Below, piece by piece: positions 15,101 through 28,903 of a DNA stretch of 64,000 bases (position 1 is its first letter; every line of letters starts with the position of its first letter). Position numbers and translations under genes: made by a program. The DNA comes from Lepus europaeus (lineage: Eukaryota; Chordata; Mammalia; Lagomorpha; Leporidae): the NCBI RefSeq assembly GCF_033115175.1, contig NC_084837.1:66611266-66675265 (forward strand). Direction: 5' to 3'. Under the pieces are notes generated by a model. It worked only from the letters and a program-made list of their open reading frames with translations, did not search any database and was not told the DNA's origin.

Positions 15101-18100
15101 AAAACACCATAAGGAAAATAACTCACAATTAAGCATGATTATATATGAATGGTAGATTTATAGGTTAAATTTTTCTACAATATTTATATAAAAACGATTT
15201 TCAACAAATGATTCATATGTAGAAGAAGTCAGCCTCCCTTCCTAATATCATGTAACAAATTAATTCAAAATGCATTGTTAAGCCTAAATGTAAGCACTAA
15301 AACTATAAAACTCTTAGAAGAATAAATTTTCCAAGGCCTGCACTGTGGCATAGTGGGTAAAACTATAGCCTGAAGTGCTGGGATCCCATATAGGTGCCCA
15401 TTCGTTCGTCCCAGCTGCTCCACTTCCAATCCAGCTCCTTGCTAACGAGCCTGGGAAAGCAGCAGAAAATGTCCAAGTCCTTAGCCCCCTGCACCGGCAT
15501 GGGAGACTTGGAAGAAGCTCCTGGCTTCAGATTGGCCCAGCTCTGGCCACTGCAGCCATTTGTGGAGTGAACCAGCGGATGGAAGACGGAAGATCTCTCT
15601 CTTTGTCCTCTCTCTGCCTCTAACTCTGCCTTTCAAATAAATAAATCTTTTTTAAAAAAATCTTCAATAATGGTTTCATATATATTACACAAAAGGCAAA
15701 AGTGACTCCCTCTCCCCCCAAAAAAACCCCATATTGATTTCATCTAAATTAACAACTTTTGTACTGTGCCTGGTGCTGTGGCGCAGCAGGTTAAGCCGCC
15801 ATCTCTAGCACCGGCATCCTATATGGGCGCTGGTTCAAGTCCTGGCTACTCCCCTTCTGATCCAGCACCCTGCTAATGTGCCTGGGAAAGTGGCACAGGA
15901 AGATCCAAGTGCTTGGGCCCCTGCACCCATGTGGGAGAAAAAGATGAAGCTCCTGGCTCCTGGCTGTGGCCCAGCCCAGCCCTGGATGTGTAGCCATTTG
16001 GGGAGTGAACCAGCAGAGGAATCCCTCTCCCTCCCCTGCTGTAAATCTTTCAAATAAATCAATCTTAAAAAATAAAAATAAAAAACTTTTGTATCTCAAA
16101 GGATGGACACCATCAAAAGGGTCCAAAGATAACCCAACTGGAATAGGGCCAAACTGGGGCCAGTGTTGTGGTGCAGGTTATGTCACCACCTGTGACGCCA
16201 TCATCCCATGAGCACCACTTCCAATCCAGCTCTCCCCCTCTGTCACTCTTTCAAATAAAAAATTTTTTTAAAGGGCAAACTAAGTGAATAGACATTTCTC
16301 TAAAGACAAAGATACATAAAAATACAACAAGCACATGAAAACATGCTTAATATCATTAGGTATTAGAAAAATGCAAACTAAAACCACACTGAGATACCAT
16401 AATTTTAACTTCCTACCTACTAGGATGGCTACAATCAGCAGTGTTGGTGAAGATGTGGAGCTATTCAAGCCCTCATACGCTGCCAGTAGGAATGTAAAAT
16501 GGTGCAGCTGCTGTGGAAGAGTTTGGTTGTTCCTCAAAAAAGTCAAATGACCCCATAACTTCAGAGTTCAGTGTATACTCAGGAGAAATGAAGGTTGGCA
16601 TAGTTAAAAGTTAGAAAAGAACGTTGGCATAGTTAAGCTACTGCCTGTGATGCTGGCAGCCCACATTGGAGTCAGTTCGTGTCCCAGCTGCTCCACTTCT
16701 GACCCAGTTCCCTGCTAATGGCCTGGGAAAACAGCAGAAGATGGCTCAAGCCCTTGGGTTCTGTCCCTTCATGTGGGAGATCTGGAAGAAGCTCCTGGCT
16801 TTGGCCTGGCCCAGCCTCAGCCACTGTGGCCATCTGGGGAGTGAACCCACAGATGGAAGATGTTCCTCTAACTCTGCCTTTCAAATAAATCAATCTTAAA
16901 AATAAATAAAAGCAACAAAAACCCAGAGAAATAAAAACATATGTCAACATTAAAAATCTGTTCACAAATGTTCACACCAGTATTGTTCATAATAGCCAAG
17001 AAGTGTTAACAACCCAAATGTCCAACAATTGATGAACAAAATGAAGTACATCCATCCATCCAATAGAATATTCATACACAGAAGGGATGACACATGGTAC
17101 AACATGGAAGAACCTTGCAAACACACTTGGAAAAGACCACATGTTCCAATTCCACATACAGTCATGTGCCTCAAATGGGTGTTTCAGTCAACAATGGACC
17201 ACATAAACGATGGTGGGCCCATGAGATTACATTGCCTAGTGACATCAATGCCATATTAGTATATTCCATGTTTGCCTAATGATCAAATAGCCTAAGAATG
17301 CATTTATCAGAATGTATCCCCATTGTTAAGCAGCAATTGACTCCACATGAAATGTCAAGAACAGGAAAATGCAGAGTCAGAAAACAGATCAGTGTCTGAG
17401 ATTTGAGGGAAGAAAGAATTATGTGGTGAATGTTAAAGGGCACAGTGCTTCTTTTTAAGGTGATGAAAATGTTCTGGAATTAGACAGTGGTGATGGTTGC
17501 ACAACTCTGAGTAAGCTAAAAACACCAAATTGTAAAAGACAATTTGATGGTATGTGGATTGTATCTCAATAAAGCTGCCATAAAAAAAAAAAAAAAAAAA
17601 CCTGTAGCATTATCTTTCAGAGACTATGTGTTATAGCAGAAAGAGCCTCGACTTTGATTCTAGTTCCTTTTTTTTTTTTTTTTTTCGACAGGCAGAGTGG
17701 ACAGTGAGAGAGAGACAGAAAGGTCTTCCTTTTACCGTTGGTTCACCCTTTAATGGCCGCTGCGGCCGGCGCACCGCGCTGATCCAAAGCCAGGAGCCAG
17801 GTGCTTCTTCCTGGTCTCCCATGCGGGTGCAGGGCCCAAGCACTTGGGCCATCCTCCACTGCACTCCTGGGCCACAGCAGAGAGCTGGCCTGGAAGAGGG
17901 GCAACCGGGATAGAATCCGGCGCCCCGACAGGGACTAGAACCCGGTGTGCCGGCACTGCAGGTGGAGGATTAGCCCAGTGAGCTGCGCCGCCGGCCCCTG
18001 TCTTTCTTAGTACAGCTTTGGGCTGCTCAGTCACTGTGGGCCCAAGTTTCATTTGTAAAGAGAAAACAAAAATTACCACCCCATCTCATGTGGTTGTTTT

Positions 18101-21100
18101 AGTTTGTGAAAGTACACCCTTCCTAAAGTGATAATGCTTATAAATGAGTGTTAATAAATTGTAAAATGCTGGCTGGCGCCGTGGCTTAACAGGCTAATAC
18201 TCCGCCTTGCGGCGCCGGCACACCGGGTTCTAGTCCCGGTCAGGGCGCCGGATTCTATCCCAGTTGCCCCTCTTCCAGGCCAGCTCTCTGCTGTGGCCTG
18301 GGAGTGCAGTGGAGGATGACCCAAGTCCTTGGGCCCTGCATCCACATGGGAGACCAGGAGAAGCACCTGGCTCCTGGCTTTGGATCAGCGAGATGCGCCG
18401 GCCGCGGCGGCCATTGGAGGGTGAACCAACGGCAAAAAGGAAGACCTTTCTCTCTGTCTCTCTCTCACTATCCACTCTGCCTGTCAAAAAAAAAAAAAAA
18501 AGAGAGAGAGACTATATTTACCATCATCTCTTAATTTCTTAAGCCAAATAAGGGTAGACTGCTAAGCCAAGTTAAAGTGATGAAACAGCCAGAATTGAGG
18601 AAACGGATGGAGAAATGGATGAGTAAAGGCTATACAACAGCACTTCAAGGAGTCTGTGGAAAATGCAACTAGAAGACAAGGCACAGTTTTCATGACATTT
18701 TTCTAAGACCCCTTGCAGCTCCTAGGTTAAATGAATTCTATCAGTCAATAAGAGTATATGACAGAGAATAATCAAGTTAGGTTCTACAGACATGTAATTC
18801 TGTTACCTCTAGTGCATGTATAGGAATTGAGCATCTTCCCCAACCATTGAGATGACAAATAAAGTCCACAGTGCTGGCACTTCCATGGATCATAAGTCTG
18901 TTTAAAAACTCTTCTTGAGTCACACCAAATAAAATCAGAGAGAGTCCATTTTCTACAGGAAAAATAAAAGTCAGCTTCAGCAAATTATTAGGATTCAGGT
19001 TTTAGGATTAGGACTTAGGAATTAATTTCTAATTAACAACATTTATATATTTGTGCTATAATTACATATATTTATCAGATACCATGTATTGTTGTGACTT
19101 TAATTAATCCATCACAGTTTTTCAATGTGTTTCAAGAGTCTTATTTTAACATATTCACCACAAAAAGCCAATTTTTGTAAGAACAATGCATCCTATGAAA
19201 CAGTACTAAATCTCATATATCTGCTTTATAGTACCCTGCACAATCAACACCTAGAACACGGAGTTATTTAAAGTGATGTCAGGTTTACTAAAATAAAAAT
19301 TAATAGCATAGTTCTGACCCACAGAAAAACCGGATTACTAAAATTTTAGCACTGACAGAGTAATATGTGATTAATTCAATGACAACATTCAGTATCTTTC
19401 TAGGAAGTTATGGTATCAATGTTCAAACAATGCACATCTGACAGATCAAAAATGCCACAGGCCCACAGGGACCAGGCAGAGGGAAGAAAGAAATGTAAGA
19501 AAACATAACCAGAAATAAAATGGTCCCTCTAAAAGAACAATTGAGATTGAGCTCCAACCCATAAGTTACTAGGCAGGAACGCAGGTCCTCTGTTGTCAGA
19601 TTTTGGAATTTTTCCAGTAATAGAAATTCAGATTTTGTGCAAGTTTAAAAGTAAGTAAAATCTTTTTTAAAAATCTGTCTAGTGCAAGCCAAGCAAAGTC
19701 AATCTGCAGTTTATATATGGCCCAAGAGCAGCCAGGCTGCAACCTCTACTTGTGTGGATTGAAATCATATAAAGACTCCCTGGGAGCCAAACTAACCCTT
19801 AGTACACGTAAACTTTCTGATTTAGTGTCTTGGCATTTAGCTGAGCAGAAATGACCTTAATTAAAAATCAAACCTAAGGCAGCAACACCAAGGGAACACT
19901 AAATTTCTTCTACAAACGAACACCACTTCAAGGTGAGAGTAGGCACATAAAGACACCAGGGCAACGCGAGTACAACACACTGAGAAAGCACACCTTTCAC
20001 CAGGGACTTCAATCTGATAACAAAGCATCCTCACCTGCCAAGACAAAGCACAGTTGCTGGTCTCCACTACTGTCTACAGGAACACACTTTTTGCCAAGGG
20101 AAAAACACTGTATGCCCTGAGTCTCCAAATCCCAGAGGCCAATGGTACAGCCTGTCTTTTTCACTGCCCAAGTAAACAGTGCAGTGAATCTTGTCACTGA
20201 CATGCATTTAAGCTCTAAGGGGTCCTCTTCTTCAGTGATGTGCATGATTTTCCATGGTCTTCCTGGATCACTGGCCTTGGCATAGTCTTCCTGTGACCAA
20301 TTATACTGGCCACACATTATGTCCTGTGGCATGAAAGTCCAGCTTGGCACACTGGTACTGCAGTAACCAGACTCAGGAGACTCCAAATGCAAAATATCCT
20401 GAAACCATGGAGCGCAACAGGAAGCTTCCAGTTTGGAGTTCTTTATTGTTTCATTCAGTGATGACAGCTGACCTTTCCAAGACCTGAAAGATAAGGGTAC
20501 CTCTCACAACTGTTACAGTGAAAGGAAGTAAAATACTAACCCAGGACAAAAAAAAAAAAGTGTCTTAACATAAACATATATATATATATATAATACATAT
20601 TATATATATTTTAAAACCTTTAATAAAAAGGTTCAGTATCAGCTTGACAAAAAATGGCAATTAACACCAAAAAAGGGAAGTTTCTGTACCTATCAACCTG
20701 GAAAGAGAAGTTAGTCAGTTTCATGTTGTAGTCAGAGTTAACAGGATCATCTTCATCTATCCCCTTAGGTCCTTGAATAGGAATGTCTTCTAGCATCCTT
20801 TCACACAGTAGGTGTCCTGGGTGTAGCCTATAATCAGAGGTAACGATAGCCATAGTAAAAAAGGATGATCAAACCCAAATGTGTCATTATTGCTCCAGTT
20901 AAAAACAAGGATCACAAAGTTACAGTTTAGACAACAAATTCCACTGAATGAAACGCCTTCCTAATTTCCCTGACCTGAACATAGTGATAAAGTGAACCTC
21001 AAGAATTTGACTCCATAAGGGCAGTAAGCTTTATAAGACAGTAAGAGCTTATTTTTACTATACTGCAGATGTTGTATTAAAACACTTTACACAAAGCCTT

Positions 21101-23833
21101 ATTTAAGCTTCTCAACAGCTCTATGAAATAATAAAGCCCTATTTTAAAGATGCGGAAACTAAGGCTCAGAAACACTTTTGAATCAGATCAATGTGACCAG
21201 AAATCCCACATTTTCCATCACTATGCTACCACCATAAGTTAAGACTTAGGCTGGGGCCAGCGTTGTGACATACATAGTGGCTAAAGCTGCCGCCTGCAGT
21301 GCCGGCATCCCATATGGGCGCCAGTTCAGGTCCTGGCTGCTCCACTTCTGATCCAGCTCTCTGGTATGGCCTGGGAAAGCAGTAGAAGATGGCCCAAGTC
21401 CTTGGGCCCCTGCGCCACATGGGAGACCTGGAAGAAACTCCTGGCTTCGTATTGGCACAGCTCCAGCCATTGCAGCCGTCTGGGGAATGAACAGTGGATA
21501 AAAGACCTCTCTCAGGCCAGCGCCATGGCTCACTTGGTTAATCCTCCGCCTGCGGTGCCGGCATCCCATATGGACGCCGGGTTCTAGTCCCAGTTACTCC
21601 TCTTCCAGTCCAGCTCTCTTCCGCTGTGGCCCGGGAAGGCAGTGGAGGATGACCCAAGTGCCTTGGCCCCTGCACCCGTATGGGAGACCAGGAAGAAGCA
21701 CCTGGCTCCTGGCTTTGGATCGGCACAGTGTGCCGGCCACAACGCGCCAGCCATAGCAGCCATTTGGGGGGTGAAACCACAGAAGGAAGACCTTTCTGTC
21801 TCTCTGTCTATAACAAATAAATAACAAATTAAAAAAAAAAAAAAAGACCTCTTGCTTTGCCTCTGTCTCTCTGTAACCGCCTTCCAAATAAATCTTAAAA
21901 ATAAAAAAAAAAAGGAAATAATGGTTCATAGAATCTATGATGGAGGGATGGGCACTGTGATATAGTGTGTAAAGCCACTGCCTGCAGCGCTGGCGTCCCA
22001 TATGGGTGCCAGTTCATGTCCTGGCTGCTCCACTTCTCATCCAGCTCCCTGCTGATGTGCCTGGGAAAGCAGTGGAAGATGGCCCAAGTCTTTGGGCCTG
22101 GGCAACCATATAGAAGCCTCAGAAGAAACTCCTGGCTTTGGATTGGCCCAGCTCTGGCCACTGAGGCCATTTGGGGAGTGAACCAGAAAATAGAAAATCT
22201 CTGTCTTTCCCTCTTTTGTGACTCTGCCTTTCAAATAAATGAATCTTAAAAAACAAAACAAAACAAAACCTGACATCAAAGGAAGTGAAGACTGGAGAGG
22301 AATGGAGAGTGGAAGGTCAATGGTTGGAAATCCCTCTGAGGTCAGAGGACAGGTGAAGTGTGAGACTGCAGTAAGCAAGCTGGACAGTGTGGGATGTTGT
22401 TGTTACAGTGAGCTTCGTGGTGTAGGGATTGGGGGGTGCAATTTCAAACACTGACAAAGCCTATCAGAGTAGACAGCCAAGGTAAATTAGAAGAAAACGT
22501 TACTTACAATGAATTCAGAGAACAAACCATAAGTTTGGGTTCTCAAGGAGCTTATAAACTCTAAGGGAAGTATGAAAAACGTAGTGAAATACGTCTACAA
22601 TTAAATGTGAAACTGTTTCAAGGCAGAAGTGCCACACAATTTCAAAGAGGAGAAAAGTATGAAATGATTATAAAATTATAGATTTTTAATAAGGAAAGGA
22701 TTTTAGTAAGGAAAAGGTTTCACAAGAGGTAGATTTCTGCTGGGTCTCAAAGGATAAGCAGGACTTGATAAATGAGGGACTAATATTCTTTATCGGGGAA
22801 AGAAGAGCAAGGATCAAAACAAAAACTCTACTTCTGGACTTCAGAGCACAGCTAGAAAATAAGCAGTCAACTCCAGATAAATCACACTAAGGAACAGTCA
22901 TACAATTAATACATACAGATTTATCAGTTACCAGGCCAGGTCATATCCCTTTGGTTGATGCTATCATAGCAGAGTGCAATGATGTTTGTTCAAAGGAATG
23001 TGTCTGGTCTGTCTTTGGAATTCTCCTACAATGCTGTCACAACATCCAGAGGAGCAGAACCCTACCCTCAAGGGTCAGAGTAATGACCTTTACTGGTCAA
23101 CTTATTTTCTTACTGGATGATCAGGAGCTAACTTTCTGCCTAGAGCATGTTTAGTCAGTAAAATGGTCTACTGATAAACAAGGATACCATCTGAGACTGC
23201 ATTATTCATCCTTGTTCAAAGATTTTTTTTCTAATTAAAAGGCTATTTAAAACACATCACAGTTGTAAAGAACTCTGGTAGGTATATAAGGATGAACTTA
23301 CCCTTTCTTGTATTCCAAACAATAAAACTCATCAAAAAATTTCCCAGCTATTAAAAAATGTGCTTATCTCCTTTACAATGAAGTAGAGCTAAAAAGCCTA
23401 AGGCTTTCGAATCGCTCTAAATATCAAAAGTCACAGATGTGGACTGGTCTACTTTTACGTAAGTTACAGTGATTAGGCTCTCATGTGTGTGAAGACTGAA
23501 TGCACACACATGTCACTCTCAAATATAAAATCACAAGCAACCAGAATACCTGAATCAAAAAGACAAATAAGGAGCTGGCACTGTGGCGCAGCGGGTTAAT
23601 GCCCTGGCCTGAAGCGCTGGCATCCCATATGGGCGCCGGTTTGAGACCTGGCTGCCCCACTCCCGATCCAGCTCTCTGCCATGGCCTTGGAAAGCAGTGG
23701 AAGACAGCCCAAGTCCTTGGGCCCCTGCACCCGCATGGTAGACCCGGAGGAAGCTCCTGGCTCCTGGCTCTAGATACGTGCAGCTCCGGTGGTTGCGGCC
23801 AGTTGGGGAGTGAACAGCAGATGGAAGACCTCT

Positions 23834-23867
<34 letters not shown>

Positions 23868-26800
23868 TTCTCCTTCTCTTTGTAACTCTTTCAAATAAAT
23901 AAATAAATCTTAAAAAAAAAAAAAAGATACTCAGTTATTACTAACCTAGGTGGATATCCACAAGTTCAGGCCCTCCAAGGGAAATACCTTGGGAAATCTT
24001 CTGCGGCACAAAGCCAGCTCAACACATCTTGCCATAGTCACTTTGTAGCCAGGACCCCAAACCACAAAAGCAGCATTTCTACCATAGGGTAAATCTCATT
24101 TCTCTTCTACTCTGACACAGGGCCTGAGGTGAGTGGATGACACATCATAATTAAGGACTTTTTAAGCTGTGCAATCTTGACTGCTTTTTATTTCTAGGAT
24201 ATAACCCATATACACTTCAAAATAAAAACTTTGACATACATGCAGAAATACAAAAGTGGCCGGGGTCATTTGGACCATCTCACTACATAGTAGGCAGAAC
24301 ATGATCTAACTAAACAGAAAAAACAAAACTTGTTTGGAAAAAAACACCCTAACATTCATTTTTTTTAACCTTTTATGACCCTGTTTACCTCAAATCAGAA
24401 ATCCTGGTCATCTACATACCTGAAATACAAATTCAAGTTCAGAGCAATTGCAGAATTGGAAGAGCTGACAATCACTACAACATCTAGGTCTTGAGACACT
24501 TTCAGTGAAGTAAAGGAACAAATCGTGGCTGGCTCTTGATGCTGCTCATTACACGTATCTTCTTGGTGAAGCGTTAAATCCACCTGAGCTACCTGTGTAC
24601 CATCGGCTGTGTCAAAAATGTCTGAGTTAGAGTTAAAGAAAATGTCAGTTTTGGAAGCATGCCTAATCCAGATGGGATACAGCTATAAACATCATCGCTC
24701 TAATCTCACAGGTGTAGTAACAGAAAGAAGATAGGCCACTAAGGCAACCCTCATCACTGCAACCGGATGACTGCGAGGTCAGTGGCACAATCAACAATCT
24801 GATACAGAACTCTCACACTGTACCAGGCCCTGGGACACTACTAATATTTTCCATTAGTGTTCCACCACAGTGCTATGCAAGAGATTAAGTGAACCCAATT
24901 TTAATACACTTCACTCGATATGTTCCAAAAATTACATTTCAACATGTAATCAATGTTACAAATTGAAGCATACTATATTGTCTCATAATTGTTCAAAATC
25001 TGGCAATTTACACTTACAGAATACCTCAATTCAGATAGTAAGGTTTCATTGAAAGTATTTGATCTGAATTTAGACTTTGTAAAATTTAAAGTTGAAAAAC
25101 TGGAACAAATAATGTTCCAGGGGCTGCCATTGTGGCACAGTGGGTTAAACTGCTGCCCTGGACACTGACAACGGCATCCCACATGAGCACTGGTTTGAGT
25201 CCTAGCTGCTCACTTCCAATCCAGCTCCCTGCTAATGTGCTTAAGAAAGCAGAAGATGGCTCAAGTACTTGGGTCTCTGCAACCCATGTGGGAGACCTGA
25301 ATGTAGTTCCTGGCTCCTGGCTTCACTCTTCGTCAGCCTGGAGCCAGTGCAGCTATTCATGGAGTGAACAAGTAAATGGTAGATTATTTTTCTGTCTCTC
25401 CCTCTGTCATCCAAATAAAAAATAAATCTTTGAAAAAAATCATGTTGTTCAAAACATAAAGGTTCTTTAATAACTGAGTATCAGCTTTGAAATTTAAAGT
25501 AAAGAATTCACTTGCCAAGTCTCGCTAGCCAGTTTCAAGTGCTCAACAGCCAGATATGCTTAGTGCATATTGTGTAGGGCAGCACATTTTCATAATCTGG
25601 CAACAAAAAATTAATCCAGTATTTTATGATTTTTTTTCCCACAAAAATGGAGTATCTAATATAGGAAAACCATTCTTTTACCTCAGAAACCAGAGTACCA
25701 AAATCATAGAAGGGATCATTTTTCAAATCTTCAAAGTAATTTTGCTGAAGGCCTACATATTGGAGATAAAGAATTCAATATTTTCCAAAAGCAAATTAAC
25801 AATGGTTAAGCATTGCATATACCAATACGATGGAATCATTAGAGATAAGAAGTGGATTACATTCCTACATGAAATAGACACCTAAATCCTTCTTGGAACA
25901 AGCACACAGATGTCCAAGAAGCACATTTTTTAATAAACAGGTAACCCAGAACACACAGTTTTAAAAGAACACAAGTATAGATGACTGAAGAATATGACTA
26001 CACTGGAAAATACCCAAATGGAATTGAAAGTGACATAGCTGAATATTTGACATTCATGAGAATTTTTCTCTGCAAGTTTTACTGAAAAACTAAGTGTTCT
26101 TGTATACCGCAGCCCCTAAAACGAAAAGCCTAAACAGGCTCATCTGTCTACTTAGTCTGCTTCCCTTCCTATCTACTGACATCTTTACTGCCAAGGATAC
26201 AGATCCAGCCTCCATTACTCAAAACAAAAAGAACTCCTCTGCAACTCTGCACGTCAACGATCGCATCCGCTGTCTGTGCAGGCAAGGGTAGCGTGAAGCA
26301 GCCGAGCACGCTGACCTCGTCACCTCTTTCAGGAAACACAATGTGTAGGATGATATACTTGTTGATGAACAATAATGATGTGTTACTGTGAAATGATAGA
26401 ATTTGCAAAGACAATAAGGAAATACCTACAAAACAAAACAGAGTGTTATTTCAAATGCTTTGATCACGGTTTCACAACAGGTAAATATGATTTTATAAAT
26501 ACAAACAGGTAAACCAAAAAAGAAGCCATATTTAGTCCCAACTTAGGCAGTTACTGCTCATTCTCACCTAGGCAGTTTGTCAAGGGGAATAGGTTAAGAG
26601 GATGAATAAAGATGGCCTACTATGTCTGCAGCACAGCATAAAGACGATTCAAAATACCAACTTACCCACGGGATTGCACAAGAACACTCATTTTTTTTTT
26701 TTTTAGAGAAAAAGAACCTTATAAACAAAGGTAGAGAACATGTTATTGCCTTAAAAATAGGACTGAAGACTGAGTTCTTGCAGCCATCAAAACAAGACTA

Positions 26801-28872
26801 GTAAACAGCTCTGTAATCAGACTGGATCCACCATCCAATAGTAATGTGTGCCACAAAAGCAAGTCACATACATGATTTTAAATTTTCTAGTAGCCACTCT
26901 GAAATGAAACAGGGAAATCAATTCTAACATTTAGCTTATGGTATCTTAATTGACATTAGCCACATTTCAAGTGTTAAAATGTGGCAGCTGGTTACAGTAA
27001 TGGACAATGTGGACCTCCTGTTCCCATGTCACTTCTAAGAATGTTTCATGAAGTATACAGTTACATGGTAATGACCCAAGTCTAAACATGCTTAAGGACC
27101 ACCCGTAGATACTTACTGATACCTTGATCTTCAATGAGCTTTTGCAGCTTATCCCCACTACAGCTATAAACAACAGCTGTATCACATCTTCCATCTTTCA
27201 AATTAAATTCATAGACAAACAATTCATGATTTTTACTAAGAGCGAGCAGTTTGGGCTTGTCTGTTGGTGTGCTGCTGTTACGACAATCCTCCCAAACAGA
27301 CCTAAGGAAAAAAATTCGAATTATACCAGTATTCCACATCCACAACACTTACCCACAACGGTGAGTGTGCAAGGGCACAACAGAGTAGTTCACCTGGTAG
27401 CCTTAATCCTAACTCCAACTTCAGGGAATGTAAATTGTTCTAGGACTTCCTTCCTCATTTCTACTTCTGCTTCCTCACCCCAAACAGAATCATGTAGGAG
27501 TGGGCGGTAAAAAGGGGGTGGGAGAGCACAGATCAAGAAATGACGGCTTCTTTTATTCACTGTTTACCCAGAAACGTTTTCCTTCTATTTTTTCATCTTA
27601 AATCCTGACTGATGACTTTAAAAGAACTGTCATAATCAAGGCTAAGTATCAACGAATATATGTTACATATTATCTGTATGAGGTAGTGCTCACAGTTAAC
27701 AAAACTGGCTTCTGTTGACTTAAATGTTTTCAAAAATCTATAAAAAGTGATTAATTGTACCTACGGACTTTGAAGGCCCCAAAATCGTTTACTGTAAAGT
27801 AACTGTCCAGTAGGACTTTGTGATGATGGAGGTGTTTTCTATCAGTGCTGCCCAAGGCAGACGCTAAAAGCCACAGGTGGCTGAGCATTTGCAATGTGCG
27901 TAATGCAATCAGGAACTGAATTTTTCTTTTTAAATTTTAACAGCAACACGTAGCTAGTCACGACCATACTGCACTGCTCAGTATAGAATTCTTCAAGCAG
28001 TACAATGTCAAAATATAAAAACTGGCTAGAAGGATGGAAAAAAACTAATGATGCTACACTTCAAGTATTAAATTTTACATTTTAAAAATAAAAGGGCTCA
28101 TATCTGAAAATAGTGGAAGAGATGATAGGATGCTGATAAAGTTGCAGCTTTTAAAAATCTTCCTTCTTCTACAGAACTCTTATATCACCCAAAATGGACT
28201 ATTATGTCCTGGTTTAAGAAAAATAGTACCTCACATTTCTGTCTTTACATACCTTTGATTTTTCATTAACCAATTCCTGGCTATGTGCTATATTGAAAAC
28301 CTGGAAAACCACCCAAATGCCAACTACAGACAAGGCGAAATTAACATACTTAAAAGACAGAATATTGTGCCACTAAAGTCATTAGCATGTGCAGTACACT
28401 ACCACATGGACAGAATTTTCAATCAAGATCTATAATGCATAACTTCAATATAGAAATGAACTATATACTTTGAATAAAAGTAGGATGTTCTCAGTACTAC
28501 AAATTTGTCCTTTATCATAAAGTATTTTAAAGTCAAATGAAAAAGTCCTCATCGCCATCCTAAGTTGGGTTATCTTCTTTTGGGTTCTCAAAGACCCAGA
28601 GTTCTTTTCTCCACCCTATTCCTTTGTTTACAGAACTGCATTCATCAGTACTAACTACTGTTGAATAAACTAACTTCTCATAGAGATGCCTTACCTTAGC
28701 AACTAGAAATCAACAATAGGGATGACACACGCAGAAAAAGTTAAAGCATTCACAGATTTAACTTAATCTCAAACTGAGACTCCAGTGCTGTGCTACCTGG
28801 AGAACCTAAAGTGAGTAAGGCAATAAGGCACTTCTTGGCTACTCCATTTTAGATCGTTTCTAAAATAGTTTG

Positions 28873-28903
<31 letters not shown>

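Larger units (their letters stand above)
15205..17600 (+). mobile_element. Old L1M ORF2/3' end, split by at least five insertions
   Basis: Pieces at 15205-15334, 15659-15763, 16084-16155, 16276-16573, 16923-17155 and 17346-17600 read in order along an L1 ORF2 tail and 3' UTR (AACCACACTGAGATACCATA, CCAACAATTGATGAACAAAA, ATCTCAATAAAGCTGCC plus A-tail). Four SINEs and a DNA transposon interrupt it. All lie in SPG11 intron 7. Confidence 0.85.
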
